Shown here piece after piece: positions 17,658-24,956 of a stretch of DNA of 64,000 nt. The stretch's first letter is position 1. The number at the start of each line of letters is the position of its first letter. This stretch comes from Streptomyces spororaveus (lineage in GTDB: Bacteria > Actinomycetota > Actinomycetes > Streptomycetales > Streptomycetaceae). The DNA lies in the NCBI RefSeq assembly GCF_016755875.1, contig NZ_BNED01000005.1, positions 8,135,501-8,199,500 on the forward strand. Reading direction: 5' to 3'. The position numbers were made by a program, and so were the translations under genes. The notes below the pieces were generated by a model. That model was given only the letters and a program-made list of their open reading frames with translations, searched no databases and was not told where the DNA came from.

Positions 17658-18317
17658 ATGACGAAGGAGCGATATCACCACGGGGACCTGCGCGGCGCGT
17701 TGCTCGACGCGGCAGAGACCCTGGTACGGGAGCGGGGGGCCGATGGCTGGTCGCTGCGTGAGGCATCGGCGCGGGTCGGTGTCAGCCCCAGCGCGGCCTA
17801 CCACCACTTCGGGTCGCGTGACGCACTCGTATCCGCCCTGTCCGAGATCGTGCTGGCCCGGCTGGGGCATCGCCTGCGCGACGCCGTGGAGGCGGCGCAG
17901 GAGCAGGGTCCCGAACGTCTCGCCGCATGCGGGCGCGCCTATGTCACCTGGGCCGTCGAGGACCCGGCCGTCGCGCGGCTCGTCTTCCGCGGCGGCGCCA
18001 CAACGGCGCAGTCCGCCATCTCACCCCACCCGCACGACGTGCTCACGAGGGAACTCGACCGCTTGACCGAGTCGGGGCACCTGCCTCCGGGAGCCCGCCC
18101 GGGCGCCGAATTCGTCGTCTGGGCCGCCATCCACGGCCTGGCCGTCCTGCTCATCGACGGGCTCGTGCACATCGACGACAGGGCAGGCGTCGAAGGCCAG
18201 ACCGACCGTCTGGTCTTCGCCACCTTCCACGGCCTGGCTCGAGAAACCGCCCCCGAGCCGGACCGGCCCACGCCCACCACCACGCACACGCGACGCCTCA
18301 CCCAGAGCACGGCCTAG
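17658..18317 (+). CDS. TetR-family regulator
   Basis: A 219-residue regulator. Residues about 1-60 form the TetR helix-turn-helix DNA-binding domain (YHHGDLRGALLDAAETLV, then WSLREASARVGVSPSAAYHHF). The C-terminal ligand domain is of the TetR_C_33/WHG type (ATFHGLA; DRLTESGHLPPG). The YHHGDLR start is typical of the subfamily. It is divergent from the MBL-fold gene with two operator-like palindromes between them. The last 20 residues are a Thr/Arg-rich tail. Confidence 0.9.
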   Translation: MTKERYHHGDLRGALLDAAETLVRERGADGWSLREASARVGVSPSAAYHHFGSRDALVSALSEIVLARLGHRLRDAVEAAQEQGPERLAACGRAYVTWAVEDPAVARLVFRGGATTAQSAISPHPHDVLTRELDRLTESGHLPPGARPGAEFVVWAAIHGLAVLLIDGLVHIDDRAGVEGQTDRLVFATFHGLARETAPEPDRPTPTTTHTRRLTQSTA

Positions 18318-18412
18318 CCTGGCACCGCACGCGTCCTCGCCCTCACCTTCACCCTGAAGCGCCCGCGGAAGAGCTTTGACGGCCCGGGTGGATCCGGGGC
18401 GCACACAGGGGG

Positions 18413-18439
18413 CGATCGGATGATCCGCCGGAAACGGCC
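18413..18439 (-). mobile_element. IS5-type terminal remnant
   Basis: On the minus strand this reads GGCCGTTTCCGGC followed by GGATCATCCGATCG, the same internal-end sequence as 13490-13510 in the IS remnant at 13.5 kb. It begins directly after TA, as at the other insertion, and supplies the final G of the stop codon of the upstream minus-strand gene. No transposase is left. Confidence 0.6.
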
Positions 18440-18993
18440 TAAGGGAGTGCGCCGGTCACGCCGTCGACGATCATCATCCACATGGGCTGGGCGCCCGTGC
18501 CGAACGCCGAGGCCAGCGCGTACCCGATCGCCGCGTCCGCCGGCCTGATCTCGCGGTCCTCCCGCCATTCGGCGATGACCGTCTCGTCACCGTCCGAGGA
18601 GAAGTCGCCCAGGTGCACGCCGTCGCGGGTCAGGCGGCTGCTGGGTACGGAGTCCGGGACCAGGCGGTAGTCCGCCCCGTCGTACTTGACCTCCACCCGG
18701 TAGGAGTGCCTGCTCAGCCGGCCCTTCGCCGGCAGCAGCCGGGCCGTCGCGCCGCCGACCCGCATCGTGAGGTGCGCCGGGTCGCGGGTGCCGATGGCGA
18801 TCTGGGGGTCCGCCTCCGTGGCCGGGTCGCGCTCCAGGGTCACGCCGGGGATCGCCTCGCCGTCGACCTCAAGGCGGATCTGCCCGTCCTGGCGGACGGT
18901 GATCGCACCGAAGAGGGTGTCCTCGATGGGTGCTCGGTCTGTCTCGTTCACAGGTGCGCGTCGCTTCGGTGTGGGATGAACTACGGCAGGCAT
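18439..18993 (-). CDS. Hypothetical protein, 184 aa
   Basis: A soluble 184-residue protein without a signal or membrane segment. It contains a beta-rich middle (GAITVRQDGQIRLEVDGEAI, LTMRVGGATARLLP, SYRVEVKYDGADYRLVPDS) and a hydrophobic C-terminal stretch (AAIGYALASAFGTGAQPMWMMI). I do not recognise the family. The TAG stop is created at an IS end (18439-18441), so the original C-terminus may have been altered. It is transcribed convergently to the TetR gene. Confidence 0.7.
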   Translation of the reverse strand: MPAVVHPTPKRRAPVNETDRAPIEDTLFGAITVRQDGQIRLEVDGEAIPGVTLERDPATEADPQIAIGTRDPAHLTMRVGGATARLLPAKGRLSRHSYRVEVKYDGADYRLVPDSVPSSRLTRDGVHLGDFSSDGDETVIAEWREDREIRPADAAIGYALASAFGTGAQPMWMMIVDGVTGALP

Positions 18994-19101
18994 AAGGGAC
19001 TTTCCACATCACCCTACCGGTAGCGATCATGGTTCGTGCCGGGGGATCCGTCGCGCTTTCTGCGGGCGTACGGGCCACGGCCGCGCCCGGTGGCGGGACT
19101 C

Positions 19102-19425
19102 TCAGGTGAGGCTCCACGACCATGTCCCGTCGGCGGTGACGAGGCACGCGAGGATCGCGAGGTCGGCCAGGCCGAGAGCGATGCCCAGGCGGGCCCGGCC
19201 GGGCCGGGTGGTGTGCCGGTGCAGGGCGAGGGCGCCGAGTACGACGGCGGTCGGACCGAGGATCAGGTTCATCACGAGCAGGCCCACAAGACCCAGCACG
19301 AAGGCGGTGACGGCCATCGCGTCGGCGTCACGGGTGCGGGTGCGGGGCGTACGGGTACGCGTGCGGGGCGGGGTCGTCCCGCCTCCGGTACGGGCCCGGG
19401 TACCGGATTCGGTCCGCCGGCTCAT
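19102..19425 (-). CDS. Small membrane protein, DUF4190-like
   Basis: A 107-residue protein. An Arg/Thr-rich cytoplasmic N-terminus (about 40 residues of RTRTRTPRTR-type sequence) is followed by MAVTAFVLGLVGLLVMNLIL and two further hydrophobic helices. This resembles the short DUF4190 membrane family. The ATG overlaps the stop of the upstream 55-residue membrane protein (ATGA), so the two are translationally coupled. The function is unknown. Confidence 0.7.
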   Translation of the reverse strand: MSRRTESGTRARTGGGTTPPRTRTRTPRTRTRDADAMAVTAFVLGLVGLLVMNLILGPTAVVLGALALHRHTTRPGRARLGIALGLADLAILACLVTADGTWSWSLT

Positions 19426-19589
19426 CGCAGACCTCCCCGGCGGTGGCCCGCGAGTCGCTCGCGTGTGGCGAAGAGGGCGAGCCAGAGGGCGATGGCGAGA
19501 GCGGCGACCACGCTGACGGGCCCGGGTACGTGCGCGACGGCGCCCAGGACGACGCCGAGCACCAGCAACGCACCTACGAGGAAGAGCAT
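19422..19589 (-). CDS. Single/double-span membrane peptide
   Basis: A 55-residue hydrophobic protein (MLFLVGALLVLGVVLGAVAH, then a second helix and a basic tail). The ATG at 19589 has GGAAGGA seven bases upstream, which decides it over an ATG five codons earlier. It opens a two-gene operon with the DUF4190-like protein, and the operator-like repeats to its right suggest control by the divergent TetR protein. Confidence 0.68.
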   Translation of the reverse strand: MLFLVGALLVLGVVLGAVAHVPGPVSVVAALAIALWLALFATRERLAGHRRGGLR

Positions 19590-19608
19590 GAGACGTCCTT
19601 CCATTCAG

Positions 19609-19623
19609 GTAACAGTTGTTCAC
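19609..19623. promoter_or_regulatory. Candidate TetR operator (GTAACAGTTGTTCAC)
   Basis: A near-palindromic 15-mer in the divergent gap between the small membrane operon and the TetR gene at 19689. A related 13-mer sits in opposite orientation at 19659-19671 (reverse complement GTCACAGTTGTGC). The shared core is GTMACAGTTGTKC. Sites of GTNACA/TGTNAC type are plausible for FabR/AcrR-like TetR proteins; this assignment is inferred. Confidence 0.5.
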
Positions 19624-19658
19624 TGACTACCCAGTTCAGTTGCCCTCATGCTGGCGGC

Positions 19659-19671
19659 GCACAACTGTGAC
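19659..19671. promoter_or_regulatory. Second, inverted copy of the TetR operator core
   Basis: GCACAACTGTGAC is the inverted counterpart of the 19609 site and lies 18 bases upstream of the TetR start codon, in a position suited to autorepression. Confidence 0.45.
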
Positions 19672-19688
19672 GCGGTTGACTTCGCGTC

Positions 19689-20312
19689 ATGAGTCCGCAC
19701 ACCGGCATTCGTGAGAACCAGCGCCGCCGTACCCGGCGCGCCCTCCTCGACGCGGCCTTGTCCGAAATGGAGGAGCGCAGCCTCGGCAGCCTCGGCCTCA
19801 GGGAGGTGACCCGGGCCGCCGGAGTTGCCCCCACCGCCTTCTACCGGCATTTCCGGGACATGGACGAGCTGGGGACCACCCTGGTCGAGGAGGCGCTGGC
19901 CAGCCTGGACGAGACGGTCCGGGGCATCCTCGCCGCGACCGGCGACGCCGACCGGCGCGGCGACGCCGTGGTGCGGCTCGTCGCCGACCTGGTGCGCGGC
20001 CGGCCCGCGCACGTGCGCTTCCTGGTCCGCGAACGCCACGGCGGGGTTGCGGCGGTGCGCGAGGCCATCGCCGGGCAACTCGACTTCCTCGCCCACGAGA
20101 TCGGCGGCGCGCTCGCGGCCGATCCGGTGAGCGCGGGCTGGGACGCCGACGACGTGACGATGCTGTCCCGGCTGCTGGTGGACCACATGTTCATGACGGC
20201 GTCGGCGTTCCTGGCCGCCTCGCTCCGCGGGGAGGACTGGTCGGCCGCCACCCGCACCGCCCGCGCCCAGCTCCGCCTGATCCATCTCGGGCGCGTGCAC
20301 TGGACGGGGTGA
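19689..20312 (+). CDS. TetR-family regulator (FabR/AcrR-like)
   Basis: A 207-residue TetR regulator. The DNA-binding domain is RRTRRALLDAALSEMEERS...LREVTRAAGVAPTAFYRHFRDMDEL, and PTAFYRHF with MDELG is typical of the FabR subgroup that often controls membrane lipid or efflux genes. Its divergent partners are two small membrane proteins, and an MMPL exporter lies convergently 31 bases downstream. Either set could be a target. Operator-like repeats occur in its own upstream gap. Confidence 0.88.
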   Translation: MSPHTGIRENQRRRTRRALLDAALSEMEERSLGSLGLREVTRAAGVAPTAFYRHFRDMDELGTTLVEEALASLDETVRGILAATGDADRRGDAVVRLVADLVRGRPAHVRFLVRERHGGVAAVREAIAGQLDFLAHEIGGALAADPVSAGWDADDVTMLSRLLVDHMFMTASAFLAASLRGEDWSAATRTARAQLRLIHLGRVHWTG

Positions 20313-20343
20313 CCGCGCCATCGCCGTCACCCCTGCCCGGACC

Positions 20344-22389
20344 TCAGCTCGGGCGGCGGCTCAGCCGGCCGGGCCACCAGGCCGCGGGGCCGATGTCCAG
20401 GACCAGGGCGGGAACCAGGAGCGAGCGCACGACCAGGGTGTCCAGGAGGACACCGAAGGCCACGATGAAGGCGATCTGCACGAGGAACGCCAACGGGATG
20501 ACGCCCAGCGCGGCGAACGTGGCGGCCAGCACCACGCCCGCGGACGTGATCACTCCGCCGGTGGCCGTCAGCCCCCGGACCACCCCCTCGCGGACGCCGT
20601 GCCGCAGCGACTCCTCGCGGACCCGTGACATGAGGAAGATGTTGTAGTCCACTCCCAGCGCGACGAGGAAGACGAACCCGTACAGCGGCACGGACGAGTC
20701 CGTCCCGCTGAACCCGAACGCGTGGCGGAACACGAGGGCGGACACGCCCAGGGTGGCGAAGAAGTTCAGGGCCACCGTCGACACCAGCAGCAGCGGCATC
20801 ACCAGCGAGCGCAGCAGGGCCACCAGGATGACGAGGATGATGGCCAGCACCACCGGGACGATGACCTCGCGGTCGCGCTCGGCCGTCTTCTGGGTGTCAT
20901 GGGCCTGTGCGGTGTAGCCGCCCACGAGGGCCCCCGCGCCCGGCACCGGATGGACCGCCCCGCGGAGCCTGACCACCGTCCGCTTGGCCGCCGCGCTGTC
21001 CACCGGGTCCTTCAGCACCACGTCGATCCGTACCAGGCCGTCCTTCTCGCCCCGCACGACGGCCGAGTCCACGCCCTGAGTTCCTGCGGCGCGCTCGCGT
21101 ACCTGAGTCTGCCGGTCGGCGGCGGCGATCACGACGGCCGGATTGCCGGCCCCTCCCGGGAAGTGCCGCCCGAGTTCCTTCTGCCCCGTGACCGACGGGG
21201 CCTCGTTCACGAAGATCTCGTCCAGCGGAACACCGCCCGAGTGCAGCGCGGGCGCGAACGCGGCGCAGGCGAGGAGACCCGCCAGAGCCATGGCCCATAC
21301 CCGCCTGGGAGCCCCGCTGACCAGGGTGGCGATCCGGCTCCAGACCCCTGCGGCGCTGCTGCCGGAGGTGGTGACGTGCGCCGGCCAGTAGGCCCTGCGC
21401 CCCAGCAGGACCAGCGCCGCCGGCAGGAAGGTCAGCGCGCTCGCCACCGCGCAGACGATCCCGATCGCCCCGACGGGCCCGAGCGCCCGGTTGTTGGTCA
21501 GGTCGCTGAGGAACAGGGCGAGCAGGCCCAGGGCCACGGTGCCGGCGCTGGCCACGACCGGACCGCAGGACTGCCGCAGAGCCGCCCGCATGGCCGCGTA
21601 CCGGTCGTCGACGTGGCCCAGTTCCTCACGGAAGCGGGCGGTCAGCAGCAGGGCGTAGTCGGTGGCCGCGCCGATGACGAGGATCGAGAGGATGCCCTGG
21701 ACCTGCCCGTCCACTCTGACCAGGTCCGCGCTCGCCAGGGCGTAGACGATCGCGCATGCCAGGGAGAGGGCGAACACCGCCCCCATGATGATCAACAGCG
21801 GCAGGAGGACGCTGCGGTAGACCAGCAGCAGGATCACGAGGACGGCCGCCAGCGCCACGCCCAGCAGCAGCCCGTCGATACCGGCGAAGGCCTCCGACAG
21901 GTCGGCCCGGGTGGCCGCCGGTCCCGTCACGTGGAACATGGTGGCCGCGACCCGGGAGCCGGCCTCCCGGATCTCGGCGACCGCCGAGGGCAGTTCGTCG
22001 CCCAGCGCGGGGTTCAGCGGGACCACCGCCTGCATCGCCCTGCCGTCGCGCGACGCGACGACGGGGGAGGGCGAACCCGCGATCCAGGGCCGGCCCGCCA
22101 GCCCGGCCAGTGCGGCCTGCGCGGAGGCCGTCTCGGCCGGGGTCACCCGCGTGGCCCCGTCCGTGGTCCAGACCACCACCGCCGGCAGCGACTCCTCCTG
22201 CCGGAAGGAGCCCTGGGCCTGGGCGACCCTGGTGGATTCGGCGCTGCGGGGGAGAAAGGCGGCCTGGTCGTTGGTGGAGACCTCGCCGAGCTTGCCCGCG
22301 TAAGGGCCGAGGCTCCCTCCGATGCCGAGCCAGACCGCCAGGAGGAGCGCGGGCACCAGCCACCGGGCGGATCGTGGCGAGGTGCGCAT
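20344..22389 (-). CDS. MMPL-family (RND-type) exporter
   Basis: A 681-residue membrane protein with two halves, each with one leading helix, a large periplasmic-side loop and five further helices: about 12 segments in all. The MMPL signatures GAATDYALLLTARFREEL and LGVDYNIFLMSRVREE are present. Such proteins move lipids, polyketides or drugs using the proton gradient. The start is the ATG at 22389, with CAGGAG upstream. It converges on the TetR gene at 19689 and sits immediately beyond a strong terminator. Related Streptomyces exporters are often repressed by a neighbouring TetR protein. Confidence 0.92.
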   Translation of the reverse strand: MRTSPRSARWLVPALLLAVWLGIGGSLGPYAGKLGEVSTNDQAAFLPRSAESTRVAQAQGSFRQEESLPAVVVWTTDGATRVTPAETASAQAALAGLAGRPWIAGSPSPVVASRDGRAMQAVVPLNPALGDELPSAVAEIREAGSRVAATMFHVTGPAATRADLSEAFAGIDGLLLGVALAAVLVILLLVYRSVLLPLLIIMGAVFALSLACAIVYALASADLVRVDGQVQGILSILVIGAATDYALLLTARFREELGHVDDRYAAMRAALRQSCGPVVASAGTVALGLLALFLSDLTNNRALGPVGAIGIVCAVASALTFLPAALVLLGRRAYWPAHVTTSGSSAAGVWSRIATLVSGAPRRVWAMALAGLLACAAFAPALHSGGVPLDEIFVNEAPSVTGQKELGRHFPGGAGNPAVVIAAADRQTQVRERAAGTQGVDSAVVRGEKDGLVRIDVVLKDPVDSAAAKRTVVRLRGAVHPVPGAGALVGGYTAQAHDTQKTAERDREVIVPVVLAIILVILVALLRSLVMPLLLVSTVALNFFATLGVSALVFRHAFGFSGTDSSVPLYGFVFLVALGVDYNIFLMSRVREESLRHGVREGVVRGLTATGGVITSAGVVLAATFAALGVIPLAFLVQIAFIVAFGVLLDTLVVRSLLVPALVLDIGPAAWWPGRLSRRPS

Positions 22390-22563
22390 GATGCTCCTGA
22401 AGCAGATACGGAGGACGGCCCGAGGTCCCGTGGGCCCGATGCCCAAGAGGGGCCACGGACCGCACCGGAAAGCAAACGGACACGCCGCGGTGAGGGCGCC
22501 CACCCTTCCCGCGACGCTGCCCCAGGGGCAACATGCAGCGTTTCTGCATCACTTCCGGCCCCG

Positions 22564-22617
22564 GGCCGCACCGCCCTGAGGATCCGCACAGCGGCGGATC
22601 CTCAGGGCGGTGCGGCC
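22564..22617 (-). terminator. Perfect 23-bp terminator hairpin
   Basis: A perfect 23-bp stem (left arm 22564-22586, right arm 22595-22617) with an 8-base loop begins directly at the stop codon of the minus-strand gene at 22618. It closes the two-gene operon 23660-22618. Confidence 0.85.
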
Positions 22618-23115
22618 TCAGGTCTTGAGCAGGCGGTCGAAGAAGGAGCGGTACTGCTGGAGCGCCAGCCGCAGCTCTTCCGTGGCGACCTGTTCGCCCT
22701 GGTCCCACTGGCCTTCCAGGCCCTGCTTGCGGGTCGAGAAGGTCTGGGCGAGCGCCTGCATCACCTCGGCCACCAGCGCGTCCGCCGACTTGACCGCCTC
22801 CTGCGGATCATCCACGAACCGGCCCTGGATCTCGCTCCACGACCTGCGGTAGCCCTCCGCCTCCTCGCCGCCGAGCAGCGGTTCGTCCGCTGCCGGGGGC
22901 TGCGTGCCCTCGTGTCCCCGGGTCTCCTCCTCCGTGGCGCTGCCGTCGCCGCCCCGGATGTCAGCCGTCGCCTCACCCGGGTACGTGGGTACCTGCCGTT
23001 CCGCGTCGAGCCGGGTGTCCGGCGCGGGCGCCGCCGTCCCCGGGTTCGCGATGTCCTCCGTCGTCAGCTCGACACCGGCGGTCCGGTCCTCTTCCCTGTC
23101 CGTTCGGTTCTGCAT
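22618..23115 (-). CDS. Acidic protein, paralogous to the upstream gene
   Basis: A 165-residue, strongly acidic soluble protein. The first 85 residues are low complexity (Glu/Asp/Thr/Ala). The rest contains WSEIQGRFVDDPQEAVKSAD, VAEVMQALAQTFSTRK and TEELRLALQQYRSFFDRLL. The same order of motifs (WSGVQERFVDRPEGSVGDAD... TEELRGAMVHYRALFEELL) is found in the gene just upstream, so the two are paralogs. This one lacks the membrane anchor. The genes are two bases apart. The function is unknown. Confidence 0.78.
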   Translation of the reverse strand: MQNRTDREEDRTAGVELTTEDIANPGTAAPAPDTRLDAERQVPTYPGEATADIRGGDGSATEEETRGHEGTQPPAADEPLLGGEEAEGYRRSWSEIQGRFVDDPQEAVKSADALVAEVMQALAQTFSTRKQGLEGQWDQGEQVATEELRLALQQYRSFFDRLLKT

Positions 23116-23117
23116 GG

Positions 23118-23660
23118 TCACCTGCTCCTCTGGTCGTCGAGCAACTCCTCGAAGAGCGCGCGGTAGTGCACCATCGCTCCGCGGAGTTCCTCCGTCGTCG
23201 TCTGGCCCGTACCGCTGCGCACCTTGACGTCGTGCGCGGCGCGGTAGTGCTCCAGGGTCCGTCCGTGTTCGACCGAGAGATCTCGCACCTGACGGTCGAA
23301 TCCCTCCGCGGGATACCCGCGCTCGCGCATCAGTCGCGTGATCAGCTCGTCGGCATCGCCGACGGAGCCCTCCGGCCGGTCCACGAATCGCTCCTGGACG
23401 CCGCTCCACTCCTGCGCGTACTGGTGACGCCGCTCCGTCGGGAGTTCCTTGAGTTCGAAGTCGGCGTGCCGCTCCTCGCGGCGGCGCAGCTCGCGCTCCG
23501 CCGACATGCGGCCTCCTGCGGCGTCCACGGTGCGGTCGTACTCGGGTCCGAACCTCTGCTGCAAGCGGCGTCGGCGGGACATCATCCACAGCCCGACGCA
23601 GAGTGCGACGACCACGACCGCGGCGATGACGATCACGGTGATGAGCATGCTGTTCGACAT
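23118..23660 (-). CDS. Membrane-anchored protein, paralog of 22618
   Basis: A 180-residue protein with one N-terminal membrane helix (MLITVIVIAAVVVVALCVG), then a basic stretch and a charged helical region (SAERELRRREERHADFELKE). The C-terminal domain is WSGVQERFVDRPEGSVGDAD, ITRLMRERGYP, and TEELRGAMVHYRALFEELL. I recall this type as a common uncharacterised Streptomyces protein. With its soluble paralog it forms a compact operon ending in a strong terminator, and may be stress-induced, which is inference only. Confidence 0.8.
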   Translation of the reverse strand: MSNSMLITVIVIAAVVVVALCVGLWMMSRRRRLQQRFGPEYDRTVDAAGGRMSAERELRRREERHADFELKELPTERRHQYAQEWSGVQERFVDRPEGSVGDADELITRLMRERGYPAEGFDRQVRDLSVEHGRTLEHYRAAHDVKVRSGTGQTTTEELRGAMVHYRALFEELLDDQRSR

Positions 23661-23758
23661 GGCTCGCCTCCATCCGGGCCCCATCGGCCCCTGCCACGCG
23701 GATGCCCGGCGCGCCGGGGGCCAAACGTAGGCCCCGGCAGGCGGTGCGAGGCCGTGGC

Positions 23759-24703
23759 TCAGCGGCTGGTCAGGTATCCGCCCATGGTGGTGAAGTAGTC
23801 GGTGGCGGGCATCTCCGCGCCGTCCTCGGTGCGTACCCGGGTGATGGCGAGGCCGTGGTTGCGCCCGGTGCGGGCATCGGCTCCGGCCACGATCACGACG
23901 CCTTCGCCTTCGCGGTAGAAGACGCGGCCGGGCGTGCCCCCGTACCGGCCCTCGGAGACGACGGCGGCCAGTACCTCCAGACGCTTGCCGCGGTGGAAGG
24001 TGAAGGCGGCCGGGTAGGGGGCCGACTGGGCGCGGACGAGTCGCTGGAGATCCTCGGCGGGCCAGTTCCAGTCGATGCGGATGTCCTCGGCCGACCGCTT
24101 GTGGAAGAAGCTGGCCTGCGACCGGTCCTGGCGGGTGAAGTCGGTCTCGCCGGCCGCGATCCGGCCGAGGGCGCCCACGGTGACCGGGGCGATCAGGTCG
24201 ACGGTCTTGTGGAACAGGTCGGTGGCGGTGTCGGCCGGGCCGACCGGCACGGCGCGCTGGACCACGATGTCACCCGCGTCGAGCTCGTCGTTCATCAGGT
24301 GAGCGGTGACGCCCACTTCGGGCTCGTCGTTGATCAGGGCCCAGATCAGAGGGGAGAAGCCGGCGTACTTCGGCAGCAGCGAGTCGTGCACGTTGAGGGT
24401 GCCGTGCCGGGGCAGGTTGAAGATGCGCGGCGGGATCCACGTGCGCCAGTTGTTCGCGACGATGATGTCCGGTTCCGCCTCCTTGAGCCGAGTGAACAGC
24501 TCCTCGTCGTCCGGGCGGTTGCGGATGAGCACCGGGACCCCGTGATCGTCGGCGAGGTCGGCGACCGAGTCGCTCCAGATCTTCTCGTACGCGTGCTCGC
24601 TCTTCGGGTGCGTCACGACCAGAACGACATCGTGTTCGGACTCCAGCAGCGCCTGCAGGGTGCGGTGCCCCCACGTCTGATAGCCGAACATGACGACCCG
24701 CAT
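23759..24703 (-). CDS. cchA: Formyltransferase (CchA-like, hydroxyornithine)
   Basis: A 314-residue methionyl-tRNA-formyltransferase-like enzyme. The N-terminal folate-binding domain has MRVVMFGYQTWGHRTLQ, the catalytic Asn-His region in NVHDSLLPKYAGFSP and the HLMNDELDAGDIVVQ strand; the C-terminal OB-like domain follows. In coelichelin biosynthesis CchA puts a formyl group on N5-hydroxyornithine. The divergent neighbour here is the matching N5-hydroxylase, which supports this role over tRNA formylation. Starts at ATG 24703 with AAGGAGG. An iron box 40 bases upstream predicts induction in iron starvation. The cchA symbol is by analogy. Confidence 0.85.
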   Translation of the reverse strand: MRVVMFGYQTWGHRTLQALLESEHDVVLVVTHPKSEHAYEKIWSDSVADLADDHGVPVLIRNRPDDEELFTRLKEAEPDIIVANNWRTWIPPRIFNLPRHGTLNVHDSLLPKYAGFSPLIWALINDEPEVGVTAHLMNDELDAGDIVVQRAVPVGPADTATDLFHKTVDLIAPVTVGALGRIAAGETDFTRQDRSQASFFHKRSAEDIRIDWNWPAEDLQRLVRAQSAPYPAAFTFHRGKRLEVLAAVVSEGRYGGTPGRVFYREGEGVVIVAGADARTGRNHGLAITRVRTEDGAEMPATDYFTTMGGYLTSR

Positions 24704-24742
24704 GGGGTTCCTCCTTGGAGCGGCGACAGATTTCAAAATGAG

Positions 24743-24761
24743 TAAAGCAAGCCTTACCTAA
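24743..24761 (-). promoter_or_regulatory. Iron box (DmdR/IdeR type) for the formyltransferase
   Basis: On the minus strand it reads TTAGGTAAGGCTTGCTTTA, about 14 of 19 matches to the TTAGGTTAGGCTAACCTAA consensus that I recall for actinobacterial DmdR1/IdeR. It lies 40 bases before the formyltransferase start. Confidence 0.75.
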
Positions 24762-24847
24762 GTGCGCAACGGCCCCTTTTTTGAAGACGGTTCGGCTCGA
24801 AATCGTGGAAGGCTCGATCTGATGTGCCCATCGACAGGCCCATCATG

Positions 24848-24866
24848 TCAGGTTAGCCTTGCCTAA
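24848..24866 (+). promoter_or_regulatory. Iron box (DmdR/IdeR type) for the hydroxylase
   Basis: TCAGGTTAGCCTTGCCTAA, about 15 of 19 matches to the iron-box consensus, lies 91 bases before the hydroxylase start. With the site at 24743 it gives each arm of the divergon its own box. Confidence 0.75.
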
Positions 24867-24956
24867 GTTCTCCTCGGGTTCCGCTCCTTCGGCGTGCCCT
24901 GCCCCCGGTTCCCCCCATGCATGACAATCGGCTGCCCCCGCACGCTTGGGAGTGAC

